A stretch of DNA of 42,099 nucleotides from assembly GCA_028277105.1 (NCBI GenBank), contig JANQHO010000107.1, forward strand, positions 1 through 42,099, given 5' to 3'. The notes below the pieces were generated by a model. The model ran no database searches and was not told the DNA's origin. It was given only the letters and a program-made list of their open reading frames with translations. Below are positions 7,770-17,352 of this stretch, piece after piece (the first letter of the stretch is position 1; each line of letters starts with the position of its first letter). A program made the translations under genes and the position numbers. Origin of the DNA: Owenweeksia sp. GTDB taxonomy: Bacteria > Bacteroidota > Bacteroidia > Flavobacteriales > Schleiferiaceae.

Positions 7770-8870
7770 ATGAGTAATATGAAATGCGGTATTGTTGGCT
7801 TGCCCAATGTTGGAAAGTCTACTTTGTTTAACTGTTTATCCAATGCCAAAGCCCAGTCGGCCAATTTTCCATTTTGTACCATAGAACCCAACATCGGTAT
7901 GGTTAGTGTACCCGATTACAGGCTGGAAAAGCTGGAAGAGCTAGTAAAACCTGAAAGGGTGGTACCCGCCACGGTGGAGATCGTAGATATAGCAGGGCTG
8001 GTAAAGGGAGCCAGTAAAGGGGAAGGGCTTGGCAATCAGTTCCTGGGCAATATAAGGGAATGCAATGCCATTATTCACGTTTTACGTTGTTTTGAAAATG
8101 ACAATATCACCCATGTAGACGGTTCGGTAGATCCGATAAGGGATAAAGAAACCATCGATGTTGAACTTCAACTAAAGGATATGGAGACCCTGGAAAAAAG
8201 GCTGGATAAACAGAAGAAGGCTGCTAAATCAGGCAATAAAGCAGAATTGGTTGGGGTAATTCTCTTGGAAAGGCTTAAAGAACATCTTGAAGAAGGCAAT
8301 AGTGTGAGATCTTTTGAACGAAATGAAGAAGCAGCAGAATTCCTGAAAGACTGCCAGTTCTTAACGGATAAACCGATCCTGTACCTCTGCAATGTAGATG
8401 AAGCCTCAGCTAAAGAAGGCAATGCCTGGGTGAATAAGGTTAAGGAAGCCGTGAGGTCGGAAGAGGCTGAAGTGATCTATTTGGCAGTAGCTACGGAAGC
8501 CGATATTGCCGAGTTGGAAACTTACGAGGAGCGCCAAATCTTTCTGGAGGATTTAGGGCTGGAAGAAGCAGGCATCAATGTAGTGATACGCGGAGCCTAC
8601 GAGCTATTGGATCTGCAAACCTATTTCACAGCCGGGCAAAAAGAGGTAAGGGCCTGGACGATAAAAAAAGGTTTTACCGCACCCCAGGCAGCCGGAGTGA
8701 TACATACTGATTTTGAGAAGGGTTTTATCAGGGCTGAGGTCATTAAATATCGGGATTATGTGGCTTATGGTTCTGAAACTGCGGTAAAAGAGGCAGGTAA
8801 ATTATCGGTTGAAGGGAAAGACTACATTGTTCAGGACGGTGACATTATGCATTTCCGTTTCAATGTTTAA
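7770..8870 (+). CDS. ychF: Redox-regulated ATPase YchF (OLA1 family)
   Basis: A 366-residue Obg-related P-loop protein that binds ATP in preference to GTP and associates with ribosomes. Visible parts are the G1 loop GLPNVGKST near residues 10-18, the switch and G3 region DIAGLVKGASKGEGLGNQFL, a coiled-coil insertion around 130-165 (KDMETLEKRLDKQKK), the NVDE motif that replaces the GTP-specific NKxD and explains the ATP preference, and a C-terminal TGS domain (YFTAGQKEVRAWTIKKG to DGDIMHFRFNV). The length is normal for the family. It is monocistronic and divergent from the transketolase operon, with a -7 element just upstream. A start three codons later (MKCGIVG) is possible. Confidence 0.97.
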   Translation: MSNMKCGIVGLPNVGKSTLFNCLSNAKAQSANFPFCTIEPNIGMVSVPDYRLEKLEELVKPERVVPATVEIVDIAGLVKGASKGEGLGNQFLGNIRECNAIIHVLRCFENDNITHVDGSVDPIRDKETIDVELQLKDMETLEKRLDKQKKAAKSGNKAELVGVILLERLKEHLEEGNSVRSFERNEEAAEFLKDCQFLTDKPILYLCNVDEASAKEGNAWVNKVKEAVRSEEAEVIYLAVATEADIAELETYEERQIFLEDLGLEEAGINVVIRGAYELLDLQTYFTAGQKEVRAWTIKKGFTAPQAAGVIHTDFEKGFIRAEVIKYRDYVAYGSETAVKEAGKLSVEGKDYIVQDGDIMHFRFNV

Positions 8871-8945
8871 TTAATTTCATCTTATTTTTAATAAAGTGTT
8901 AAAAACTGTCATTACTGCTACCGCTATGTCACAGCGCTTATTTTC

Positions 8946-8953
8946 TACTTTTA
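8946..8953 (+). promoter_or_regulatory. Possible -7 element upstream of parE
   Basis: TACTTTTA differs from TAnnTTTG at one base and ends 18 bases before the parE start. No other candidate stands in the 101-base gap after ychF. No -33 element is clear. Confidence 0.3.
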
Positions 8954-8971
8954 GCAGTTGAGAAGCCTTTT

Positions 8972-10843
8972 ATGACAAAGAATAATAATTATACTGAAGA
9001 TAACATACGCTCACTGGACTGGAAAGAGCATATTCGCTTAAGACCAGGTATGTACATCGGGAAGCTAGGTGATGGCACATCACAGGATGATGGTATCTAT
9101 ATCCTGTTGAAAGAAATACTGGATAACTCCATAGATGAGTATGTGATGGGAGCCGGTAAAACCATAGAGCTTTCAATCAGGGAAAATGAAGTAACAGTAA
9201 GGGATTACGGCAGGGGCATTCCCTTAGGAAAAGTTATCGATGTTGTTTCACGTATCAATACAGGGGCAAAATATGATTCCAAAGCTTTTAAGAAGTCAGT
9301 AGGGCTTAATGGAGTAGGGGCTAAGGCTGTGAATGCCCTTTCCGAAATATTTACCGTACAGTCGGTGAGAGAAGGACAAACCAAAGTAGCCGTTTTTGAA
9401 AGGGGTGAGTTGGTAGACGACCAGCCTGTAAAAGAAAGCAGCTTGAGGAAGGGTACTAAGGTAAGCTTTGTTCCGGATGGCAGCGTTTTTAAGAATTATC
9501 GCTTTGTTACGGAGTACATCGAAAAAATGCTGTGGAACTATGCCTATCTAAACCCGGGCCTTACCCTGCTGTTTAACGGCCAGAAGATTTATTCGAAAAA
9601 CGGCCTTAAAGACCTGTTGAGTAACGATCTGGACGGGCCGGTTTTGCATGAGATCATCCACCTTAAGGGTGAAGATATTGAATTAGCGCTGACCCATAGT
9701 GAGAAGAGCCAGAGCGAACAATATTACTCCTTTGTTAACGGGCAACACACTACCCAGGGGGGTACTCATTTATCAGCTTTTCGCGAAGCCCTGGTAAAAA
9801 CACTACGCGATTTTTACAACAAAAACTTCGATCCTTCGGATGTAAGGCAATCTGTAGTAGCAGCCATTAGCATTAAAGTCATTGAACCTGTATTTGAATC
9901 GCAGACCAAAACCAAATTAGGTTCTATGGATATGGGGCCTGATATGATCACTATCAGGACTTTTGTCAACGATTTTGTAAAAACACAACTCGACAATTTT
10001 CTGCATAAAAACGAACCCATAGCCGAAGCTATTTACCGGAAGATATTACAGGCCGAAAAAGAGCGCAAGGAGTTGAGCGGTATTAAAAAATTGGCCAGGG
10101 AAAGAGCTAAAAAGGCCAGCCTGCACAATAAAAAGCTACGCGACTGCCGGGTTCACTACAACGATCAAAAAAACGAGAGGAGACTGGAAACTACACTTTT
10201 CATCACGGAAGGAGACTCTGCCTCGGGGTCTATTACTAAATCGAGGGATGTCAATACCCAGGCCGTTTTCAGTTTGAAAGGCAAACCTTTGAACTGTTAC
10301 GGGCTTACTAAAAAAGTAGTGTACGAAAATGAAGAGTTCAATCTTTTACAGGCTGCGCTTAATATAGAAGATGGCTTGGAAAACCTTCGCTATAAAAATG
10401 TAGTGATTGCCACCGATGCTGACGTGGATGGTATGCATATCCGCCTTTTGTTGATCACATTCTTTCTGCAATTTTTCCCGGAACTGGTTAAAGAAAACCA
10501 TCTTTATATCCTCGAAACGCCACTTTTCAGGGTAAGAAATAAAAAAGAGACCTTGTATTGCTACAGCGAAGAAGAAAAAAGAGCAGCCCTGCTCAGATTA
10601 GGTGCTAAAGCTGAAGTTACCCGCTTTAAGGGCTTGGGTGAAATTTCGCCTGATGAGTTCAAGCATTTCATTGGAGAAGATATAAGGTTAGAGCCGGTAA
10701 TGATAGGAAGAGACGCTACCATAGATGAAATACTGGCCTTTTATATGGGTAAAAATACACCTGAACGTCAGGAATTTATAATCGAAAACCTCAGAGTAGA
10801 AAAAGACCTGGTAGAAAAAGAAGAAGAAACAGTAACTGAATGA
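8972..10843 (+). CDS. parE: DNA topoisomerase IV subunit B
   Basis: A 623-residue type IIA topoisomerase ATPase subunit. The GHKL ATPase domain holds [14 protein letters not shown] (magnesium-binding Asn), DYGRGIPLG and [14 protein letters not shown]. The transducer domain follows. The TOPRIM domain has TEGDSASGS (Glu413) and TDADVDG (Asp482, Asp484, Asp486), the metal-binding residues for DNA cleavage. The length, close to 630, and the absence of the GyrB insertion fit topoisomerase IV, which unlinks daughter chromosomes. The stop overlaps the start of a small membrane-protein gene by 4 bases, and parC follows that. A second gyrB would be expected elsewhere in the genome. The C-terminal tail is rich in Glu and Val and is unlikely to be structured. 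Confidence 0.93.
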   Translation: MTKNNNYTEDNIRSLDWKEHIRLRPGMYIGKLGDGTSQDDGIYILLKEILDNSIDEYVMGAGKTIELSIRENEVTVRDYGRGIPLGKVIDVVSRINTGAKYDSKAFKKSVGLNGVGAKAVNALSEIFTVQSVREGQTKVAVFERGELVDDQPVKESSLRKGTKVSFVPDGSVFKNYRFVTEYIEKMLWNYAYLNPGLTLLFNGQKIYSKNGLKDLLSNDLDGPVLHEIIHLKGEDIELALTHSEKSQSEQYYSFVNGQHTTQGGTHLSAFREALVKTLRDFYNKNFDPSDVRQSVVAAISIKVIEPVFESQTKTKLGSMDMGPDMITIRTFVNDFVKTQLDNFLHKNEPIAEAIYRKILQAEKERKELSGIKKLARERAKKASLHNKKLRDCRVHYNDQKNERRLETTLFITEGDSASGSITKSRDVNTQAVFSLKGKPLNCYGLTKKVVYENEEFNLLQAALNIEDGLENLRYKNVVIATDADVDGMHIRLLLITFFLQFFPELVKENHLYILETPLFRVRNKKETLYCYSEEEKRAALLRLGAKAEVTRFKGLGEISPDEFKHFIGEDIRLEPVMIGRDATIDEILAFYMGKNTPERQEFIIENLRVEKDLVEKEEETVTE

Positions 10844-11313
10844 GAATAAATTCTTCAAACTATCGCAAGACCTTTAATTTGGTATACCTTTTTATCCTGC
10901 TGGCCCTGGTTTTTGACCTGGTGATCATTAACCTGGAGGGGTCTCTCAAGAATGCCTTTTATCTGTCTCCGGTAGCTATAACAATAGCTCTTTTTCTGTG
11001 GTATCGCGGAGCACCGGTTTTTTTATACGATAGTGACGGAGAGGTTCTTAATTTTACTGTCAAAGAACCGCGTTTATTGTTTTTAGGCACGGCTTTTTTA
11101 ACCCATATAGAATTTCCCAAGCGGAAGCTAACAGATTACAAGATCAGAACTTACCCTTTCAAGAGAATATTAATACTGAGTATAAAGAGCAGGGACGGGA
11201 AAATTAAGAAACGCAAAATCACCATATCTTATTTGAACAAAGAAGAATTACGAGACCTTAAAAGTTCCCTCAAGAGAGTAATCATTAAAAAATCCACCAG
11301 GGAAAAGAAATGA
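10840..11313 (+). CDS. Two-helix membrane protein between parE and parC
   Basis: A 157-residue protein that I do not recognise. Two hydrophobic helices at about 12-32 ([20 protein letters not shown]) and 39-56 ([20 protein letters not shown]) are followed by a roughly 95-residue basic, beta-strand-rich domain ([36 protein letters not shown]). That arrangement resembles bacterial PH-like domains on short membrane anchors, but this is a shape argument only. Both ends overlap neighbouring topoisomerase IV genes by 4 bases (ATGA), so it is translated with them. The very basic C-terminus ([13 protein letters not shown]) would face the cytoplasm and could touch DNA, lipid head groups or topoisomerase. 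A membrane link for topoisomerase IV is an attractive but untested idea. Confidence 0.75.
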   Translation: MRINSSNYRKTFNLVYLFILLALVFDLVIINLEGSLKNAFYLSPVAITIALFLWYRGAPVFLYDSDGEVLNFTVKEPRLLFLGTAFLTHIEFPKRKLTDYKIRTYPFKRILILSIKSRDGKIKKRKITISYLNKEELRDLKSSLKRVIIKKSTREKK

Positions 11314-13895
11314 GTGAGCCAGTAACTCCTGAGTCAAATTCTGAAAATAAAGCAACAATAACCCGGGTATCGGGCATGTATGAGGATTATTTTCTCGATT
11401 ATGCTTCCTATGTAATCTTGGAAAGGGCAGTTCCTGCTTTAAGTGATGGGCTTAAACCTGTACAAAGACGGATACTCCATGCTTTAAAGGAAATGGATGA
11501 CGGCCGCTATCACAAGGTAGCTAATGTTATAGGGCAAACTATGAAGTACCATCCTCATGGAGATGCTTCCATAGGTGATGCCCTGGTGCAGTTAGGACAA
11601 AAGGATCTTTTGATCGATACCCAGGGAAACTGGGGAAATATTCTCACAGGTGATAGCGCTGCGGCCTCTCGATATATCGAAGCCCGTCTTACCAAATTTG
11701 CTCTTGAAATAGGCTTTAGTCCTAAAATAACAGAATGGCAGGCCAGTTATGACGGACGTGGAAAGGAACCAGTTCATCTTCCGGTAAAGTTTCCCCTGCT
11801 CCTGGCTCAGGGAGTGGAAGGCATAGCAGTTGGCCTTTCAACCAGGGTATTGCCTCATAATTTCAACGAACTGATCGATGCTTCCATCAAAATATTAAAA
11901 GGCAGGAATTTTGACCTGTACCCTGACTTTCCTACCGGAGGGATTGCCGACTTTTCCCAGTACAACGAGGGTATGAAAGGCGCCAGGGTAAGGGTGCGGG
12001 CTAAAATAAGCATGGAGGATAAAAAGACCCTGGTTATTAGTGAGCTCCCCTATGGTACTACTACCACCAGTTTGATCGATTCAGTACTGAAAGCGAATGA
12101 CAAAGGCAAGATTAAGATCAAAAAAATAGAGGATAATACCTCTGATACTGCGGAAATAGTGGTGCATTTACCAACCGGAGTTTCGCCCGATAAAACAATA
12201 GATGCCCTTTATGCCTTTACGGATTGCGAAGTTTCTATTTCTCCCCTTGCCTGTGTAATTGAAAATGACAGGCCCCACTTTTTGAGTGTCAAAGAAATGC
12301 TCAGAATATCTACGGATAAAACCGTTTCTATTCTTAAAGCCGAACTGGAATTACAGCTTTGGGAGTTACAGGAGCAATGGCATTTTTCTTCGCTGGAGCG
12401 CATATTTATTGAAAACAAGATCTACCGGGACATTGAAGAAGCCGAAACCTGGGAGCAGGTTATTTCTTTTATAAGGGAGGGGTTAAAACCTTATGTAAAA
12501 AAACTTATCCGCGAGGTTACAGATGATGATATTACGCGCTTAACAGAGATCCGCATCAAACGCATTTCAAAATACGACAAATCCAAGGCCGGCCAACATA
12601 TCCTTGAACTGGAGGGTAAAATAGAAGAAGTGAAAAACTACCTGGCCAATCTGGTGGATTATGCAATAGATTATTTTAAACGGATCAAGGATAAGTACGG
12701 AAAAGGAAGGGAACGCAAAACAGAAATTAAACTGTTTGAGGATATTGACGCAAGCAAGGTGGCCATAGCCAATACAAAATTATACGTCAATCGCGAAGAA
12801 GGTTTTATTGGCACAGGGCTGAAGAAAGATGAGTTCGTAACAGATTGCTCGGATATTGACGATGTCATAGTTTTCCGTAAAGACGGTAAAATGATGGTTA
12901 CCCGGGTAGATCAAAAGGCTTATGTAGGAAAGAATATCATCCATGTTGCGGTGTTTAAAAAAGGCGATAAGCGCACCATCTATAACCTGATATACCGCGA
13001 TGGCAGTAAAGGAAATACCTATATGAAGCGTTTTAATGTTACTAGTATTACCCGCGATAAGGAATACGACCTCACCCAGGGTACTAAAGGTTCGGAAGTG
13101 CTTTATTTTACTGCCAACCCCAACGGGGAAGCAGAAGTGGTAACGGTTTATTTACGGGCGCTGCAAAAGCTTCGCAAACTAAAGTTTGATGTGGATTTTT
13201 CTGAGTTGGCCATAAAGGGGAGAGGGGTGAAAGGTAATCTGGTGAGCAAACACCCGGTTAAAAAGGTTGAGATAAAAGAAGAAGGTGTTTCCACCCTGGC
13301 CGCCCGTAAGATATGGTTCGACAGTACTGTTAAGCGCCTCAATGCCGAAGGAAGAGGGGAATTACTGGGTAATTTTAAAGCTGATGATAAACTTCTCGAG
13401 ATCACCGGTTCAGGACATTATCGCCTTTTGGGATACGACCTGTCTACCTACTTCGAGGAAGATATGATATTACTGGAAAAATTTAATCCCGAACGCCCCG
13501 TTTCAGTAATTTATTACGATGGGGAAAAAGAGCGGCACTATGTGAAACGTTTCATCCCTGAACCAACGGATAAAAAAGAGCTCTTCATCAGCGAGTCAGA
13601 TGGTTCTTATCTGGAACTGGCCGTTACGGAAACCCATCCACGGATACAGGTGTCTTATAGAAAGGTAAAAGGAAAACAAAAAGAAGACGAGGAAGTTATA
13701 TTGAGCGAATTTATAGCTGTTAAAGGAATGAAAGCCCAGGGTAATCAATTGACCCGTGATGCTATTAAAAAAATAAGCAGGCTAGAACCCCTGGAAACAG
13801 ATGAAGTCCTAGAAGTAGAAGAAGCGGAAAATAACGATAGCGAAACTTCTGTTGCAAATGACAACGATAATTCGCAAATTACGCTGGAGTTCTGA
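11310..13895 (+). CDS. parC: DNA topoisomerase IV subunit A
   Basis: An 861-residue type IIA topoisomerase cleavage subunit. The winged-helix region carries KYHPHGDASIGDALVQLGQ (from residue 79) and the catalytic tyrosine, Tyr122 in ASRYIEARLTKFA, which forms the covalent DNA link. A long tower and coiled-coil follow, and the C-terminal half is a degenerate beta-pinwheel. The GyrA box (QRRGGKG-like) that marks gyrase is absent, which supports topoisomerase IV. The tail (from about 828) is highly acidic, LETDEVLEVEEAENNDSE-like. The quinolone-resistance position equivalent to E. coli GyrA Ser83 is Ala86 here. The gene is coupled to the small membrane-protein gene by a 4-base overlap and ends 8 bases before the next gene. 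Confidence 0.93.
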   Translation: MSEPVTPESNSENKATITRVSGMYEDYFLDYASYVILERAVPALSDGLKPVQRRILHALKEMDDGRYHKVANVIGQTMKYHPHGDASIGDALVQLGQKDLLIDTQGNWGNILTGDSAAASRYIEARLTKFALEIGFSPKITEWQASYDGRGKEPVHLPVKFPLLLAQGVEGIAVGLSTRVLPHNFNELIDASIKILKGRNFDLYPDFPTGGIADFSQYNEGMKGARVRVRAKISMEDKKTLVISELPYGTTTTSLIDSVLKANDKGKIKIKKIEDNTSDTAEIVVHLPTGVSPDKTIDALYAFTDCEVSISPLACVIENDRPHFLSVKEMLRISTDKTVSILKAELELQLWELQEQWHFSSLERIFIENKIYRDIEEAETWEQVISFIREGLKPYVKKLIREVTDDDITRLTEIRIKRISKYDKSKAGQHILELEGKIEEVKNYLANLVDYAIDYFKRIKDKYGKGRERKTEIKLFEDIDASKVAIANTKLYVNREEGFIGTGLKKDEFVTDCSDIDDVIVFRKDGKMMVTRVDQKAYVGKNIIHVAVFKKGDKRTIYNLIYRDGSKGNTYMKRFNVTSITRDKEYDLTQGTKGSEVLYFTANPNGEAEVVTVYLRALQKLRKLKFDVDFSELAIKGRGVKGNLVSKHPVKKVEIKEEGVSTLAARKIWFDSTVKRLNAEGRGELLGNFKADDKLLEITGSGHYRLLGYDLSTYFEEDMILLEKFNPERPVSVIYYDGEKERHYVKRFIPEPTDKKELFISESDGSYLELAVTETHPRIQVSYRKVKGKQKEDEEVILSEFIAVKGMKAQGNQLTRDAIKKISRLEPLETDEVLEVEEAENNDSETSVANDNDNSQITLEF

Positions 13896-13903
13896 TTATT
13901 AGT

Positions 13904-15499
13904 ATGAAGTGTATTTGGTATTTATTACTATTCTTTTCTGTAAGTGTTTTTGCGCAGCAAAATTCTGGTGTACAACTCCTGGGAAGACTTACTTACAATG
14001 ATATTATTAACGATGTTTGGGGCTGGGCAGGTAATAATAAAGAGTATGCCCTGGTAGGGGTTAACTCAGGTTTTTCTGTAGTTGATGTTACCAATCCTAA
14101 CAATCCTGTACAATTGTATTTCAGAGCCGGAGCTAATTCTATTTGGCGCGATATCAAAACCTGGCAAAATTTTGCTTACGTAGTACACGACAATTTTGCG
14201 GGAAATTCTGATGGAATAATGATTGTTGATCTCAATACCGTTGGGTCGTTCAATGTTGACGTTACCAATTTCTTTCCCACGGTTAGCATTGAGGGTACAA
14301 GTTATACCTATAGCAGGGCGCATAATATTTATATTGATGAAAATGGCATTCTATATGTGTTCGGCTCCAATGCCGGTGTTGGCGGGGCACTGATGTTTGA
14401 TCTGAAACCCAATCCTAAAAATCCTCTGTATCTTGGCGCTTACAACCAGTTTTATTTTCACGATGGCGTAGCAAGGGGCGATACTTTGTGGGGAGCAGCT
14501 ATTCTCAATGGCCTTTTCGATATAGTCAACGTCAATAACAAGGCTCTCCCCTTTTCAATGGCTACCCAAAGCACACCTAATTTTTTTACCCATAACATTT
14601 GGTTTTCCGATGATAATAAAACTGTTTTTACTACCGATGAGAAGACCAACGCTTACGTAGCGGCTTATGATGTTTCAGACCTTGATAACATTACCTTGTT
14701 GGATACGGTTAAAAGTTTGCTGGCGGTAAATAATGATGTGATCCCTCATAACACACATTTTTACAAAAACTTTCTGGTCACTTCTTATTATACTTCCGGT
14801 TTGCAGATTGTTGATGCTACTCTTCCCGATGTTTTGGTTGAAACCGCCTATTTTGACACCTCTCCCTTGACAGGCGATGGTTTTGAAGGAGCCTGGGGCG
14901 CTTATCCCTATTTACCCAGTGAAGTGATACTGGTAACGGATCGCCAGGAAGGACTTTTTATCCTCTCAACAGATTATCCACGTGCCAGCTACACCAATTT
15001 TTTTGTTCAGGATTCCCTGAGCCGGAGGGCCATTATTGGAGCTGATATCCGGATTTTGAACGGGGATATAAAAGGAAGGACCAACATATTTGGCAATTTG
15101 AGGGCAGGTCAGAAAGACCAGGGAGCTTTCAGGGCAGTGGTAAGCAAAGGGGGATATAATCCCGATACGGTGAGTTTTTTCCTAAGTGCAGGGACTATAA
15201 CCAATATCAATGTTCAACTGGTACCATTTGGTTTTTCTTTGCGGGAATATCAATCTCATCAGTTTTCGTTATTTCCCAATCCCAGCCGCACTTATCTGGA
15301 AATAATTGGCCCGGAAAGCCTGAATGGTGTAGTTAATGCTTTAATAACAGATTTGAGCGGAAGGGAGATACGTAAATTTGAACTGGAGTTTTTTAACGGC
15401 AAGGTTTCCCTGGAACACAACCTTTCTCCTGGATCGTATATCCTGAACTTTCAGCAGGACGGAGTAATTATTCCATCTATTAAATTGCAAGTACATTAA
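13904..15499 (+). CDS. LVIVD-repeat (choice-of-anchor B type) protein with T9SS sorting domain
   Basis: A 531-residue exported protein. It has a signal peptide (cleavage near VFAQQ), then LVIVD-type beta-propeller repeats, seen as GFSVVDVTNPNNPVQLYF, DGIMIVDLNTVG and GLQIVDATLPDVLVETAYF. A carboxypeptidase-regulatory-like beta domain covers about 365-445 (RRAIIGADIRILNGDIKGR). A type A T9SS sorting domain ends the protein from about 455 (FSLFPNPSRTYLEI to SPGSYILNFQQDG). LVIVD proteins of this kind are sometimes named choice-of-anchor B. They sit on the cell surface with no known enzyme activity. It follows parC by 8 bases and may be read through from that operon, though a functional link is unlikely. 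No convincing terminator was found between it and the next gene. Confidence 0.82.
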   Translation: MKCIWYLLLFFSVSVFAQQNSGVQLLGRLTYNDIINDVWGWAGNNKEYALVGVNSGFSVVDVTNPNNPVQLYFRAGANSIWRDIKTWQNFAYVVHDNFAGNSDGIMIVDLNTVGSFNVDVTNFFPTVSIEGTSYTYSRAHNIYIDENGILYVFGSNAGVGGALMFDLKPNPKNPLYLGAYNQFYFHDGVARGDTLWGAAILNGLFDIVNVNNKALPFSMATQSTPNFFTHNIWFSDDNKTVFTTDEKTNAYVAAYDVSDLDNITLLDTVKSLLAVNNDVIPHNTHFYKNFLVTSYYTSGLQIVDATLPDVLVETAYFDTSPLTGDGFEGAWGAYPYLPSEVILVTDRQEGLFILSTDYPRASYTNFFVQDSLSRRAIIGADIRILNGDIKGRTNIFGNLRAGQKDQGAFRAVVSKGGYNPDTVSFFLSAGTITNINVQLVPFGFSLREYQSHQFSLFPNPSRTYLEIIGPESLNGVVNALITDLSGREIRKFELEFFNGKVSLEHNLSPGSYILNFQQDGVIIPSIKLQVH

Positions 15500-15530
15500 T
15501 TTGCCTCGGGCTTTTTTATAATATTGTTGT

Positions 15531-16718
15531 GTGGCAACATTACTATACGTATTGGAATTGTTTTTCCTGCTGCTTTTAGGTATTCAGGTGATTTACCTCT
15601 TCTTTTTTTCCGTAGCCAGTATTTTCTCTTATCAGCCACTTAAGAAAGAGCAACCTAACATCACGTTTCATCAAAATAAAATAACGGTCATTATTCCTGG
15701 CTATAAAGAAGACCGTATCATTATAGACACTGCCCGAAAAGCACTCTTACAATCATACCCTCACGAGTTTTATAAGGTTATCATAGCAGCAGACAGTTTT
15801 AAGCCTTCAACCTTGGAAGGTTTACGCCAACTGGATGTGCGGGTAGAAGAAGTTCACTTTGAAAATTCCACTAAGGCTAAAAGCATCAATAGAATATTAG
15901 ATCTGATCAGTGATTATGCCCCGGATATTGTTGTTATACTCGACTCTGACAATATTATGGCGAGGGATTTCCTGGAACAAATAAACCGTTCGTTCAACCA
16001 GGGTTTTGATGTGGTACAGGGGCACCGTACGGCTAAAAATCAAAATACCAGTTTTGCTCTTCTCGATGCCATCAATGAAGAAATAGGGAATAGCATTTTC
16101 CGCAAGGGCCACCGGGTGTTGGGTTTTAGTTCGGCCCTAATAGGATCGGCAATGGCATTTGATTACAAGCTCTACAGGGATATAATGAGCGATATTGAAG
16201 ATGTGGCCGGAGAAGACAAATTGGTTGAGTTAAAGCTGTTAAAAAACAGAAGACTGATTGAGTATCTTCCAAAGGCTGATGTTTATGACGAAAAGGTTTC
16301 CAGTGCCCAAAATTTTTCCAAGCAAAGGACCAGGTGGGTAGGTGTACAGTTATATTTTCTAAAAAACTATTTCAGTGATGGTGTAAAAGAATTATTCTTA
16401 AGAGGGAATTTCAATTATTTCGACAAAACTTTTCAGATGTTTTTGGTGCCTAAAGTCCTGTTGATCGGTATCATGGGAATTTTGGGAATACTCAGTTTAC
16501 TATTGCCTCTTAACCCTTTGTGGCTTTACCTGGCCATAATCTACTACCTGGCCTTATTATTGGCTGTACCCCGGAGGTTTTACAACATTAAACTTCTAAA
16601 AGCTTTGGCTAATATTCCTGTAGCAATAGTATTTATGATGTTATCCATTCTGCGTATTCGCAAGTCTACTGCCAGTAAATTTGAAGTAACGGACAAGTCT
16701 GTTACTTCTGAGGAGTGA
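15531..16718 (+). CDS. Processive-type glycosyltransferase family 2 protein
   Basis: A 395-residue membrane GT2 enzyme with the signature of processive beta-glycan synthases. It has an N-terminal membrane helix (about 1-28), then a GT-A domain with IVVILDSDNIM (DxD), AGEDKLVE (the ED acid/base position) and SKQRTRWVG (QxxRW, gripping the acceptor chain). Two or three C-terminal helices follow (VLLIGIMGILGILSLLLPL onwards). Such enzymes polymerise and often push out one sugar type, as cellulose or hyaluronan synthases do. The product here is unknown. The start is GTG at 15531, with no in-frame ATG near. It opens the large glycan locus, and its 3' end overlaps the opposing acetyltransferase gene by 17 bases. 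Confidence 0.85.
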   Translation: MATLLYVLELFFLLLLGIQVIYLFFFSVASIFSYQPLKKEQPNITFHQNKITVIIPGYKEDRIIIDTARKALLQSYPHEFYKVIIAADSFKPSTLEGLRQLDVRVEEVHFENSTKAKSINRILDLISDYAPDIVVILDSDNIMARDFLEQINRSFNQGFDVVQGHRTAKNQNTSFALLDAINEEIGNSIFRKGHRVLGFSSALIGSAMAFDYKLYRDIMSDIEDVAGEDKLVELKLLKNRRLIEYLPKADVYDEKVSSAQNFSKQRTRWVGVQLYFLKNYFSDGVKELFLRGNFNYFDKTFQMFLVPKVLLIGIMGILGILSLLLPLNPLWLYLAIIYYLALLLAVPRRFYNIKLLKALANIPVAIVFMMLSILRIRKSTASKFEVTDKSVTSEE

Positions 16719-17325
16719 CGCGCTCCCAGTTTGAGGTTTTGTGATTGTAGGTTTTAATAACCCTGGCGGGATTGCCTACCGCTATACTGTATGGTGGAAT
16801 ATTTTTAGTAACAACACTTCCCGCAGCCACTACAGAATGCTTGCCTATGGTTACACCAGCTGTAATAACAGCATTAGCACCTACCCAACATTCTTCTTCA
16901 ATTACTATCGGTTTAGTGGTAACAGGCTGTAAATGGATAGGAGTATTAATATCTTCATAAACATGGTTCAGGCCAGACATCACAATGTTTTGTGCCAGTA
17001 TTACATGGTCTTTTATCGTCACTGGCCCTATTACCACATTGCCAATGCCTATCCTGGTATGGCTTCCGATAGTCACTGGTCCTACGCCATTGTTTACAGT
17101 AGCAAAATCCTCAATAGTTGAATAAGCACCCAGGCTGAAGTGATTAAACGGAAGCACATCCATACGGGTTCTCCGGCAGATCACAGTTCCCTTTCCTTTT
17201 TTATGGATAAAGGGATTGACAAACCACTTTACCCAAAGGCGAGGGCGAGCCTGGTTTTTTGGAATGAGCAAGCGGTGTACAAATTTTTTAAGACCTGGAT
17301 TGTTTTTTATGTAAGAGGATAGCAT
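16702..17325 (-). CDS. Hexapeptide-repeat acyltransferase (CatB-like O-acetyltransferase)
   Basis: A left-handed beta-helix acyltransferase of about 207 residues that would add an acetyl group from acetyl-CoA to a sugar of the surface glycan. Hexapeptide turns are clear: GPVTIGSHTRIGIGNVVIG, VTIKDHVILAQ, WVGANAVITAGVTIGKHSVVAAGSVV. The catalytic histidine candidate is in SGLNHVYEDI, and the end, PPYSIAVGNPARVIK, is typical of the family. The ATG at 17325 is chosen. An in-frame TTG at 17352 abuts the upstream stop and would add nine residues. It is the last of three minus-strand genes (after two glycosyltransferases), and its 3' end overlaps the plus-strand GT2 gene by 17 bases. The exact sugar acceptor is unknown. 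Confidence 0.85.
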   Translation of the reverse strand: MLSSYIKNNPGLKKFVHRLLIPKNQARPRLWVKWFVNPFIHKKGKGTVICRRTRMDVLPFNHFSLGAYSTIEDFATVNNGVGPVTIGSHTRIGIGNVVIGPVTIKDHVILAQNIVMSGLNHVYEDINTPIHLQPVTTKPIVIEEECWVGANAVITAGVTIGKHSVVAAGSVVTKNIPPYSIAVGNPARVIKTYNHKTSNWERVTPQK

Positions 17326-17352
17326 AAAGCTAATATAGATCAGATTGGTCAA

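Noticed and set aside
8914..8958. ACTGCTA / TAGCAGT inverted repeat before parE
   Set aside because: Only 7 bp with a 31-base spacer in AT-rich DNA; it may well arise by chance.
15503..15518. GCCTCGGGCTTTTTT as a terminator after the LVIVD gene
   Set aside because: The stem is only three base pairs, too short to call despite the T-run.
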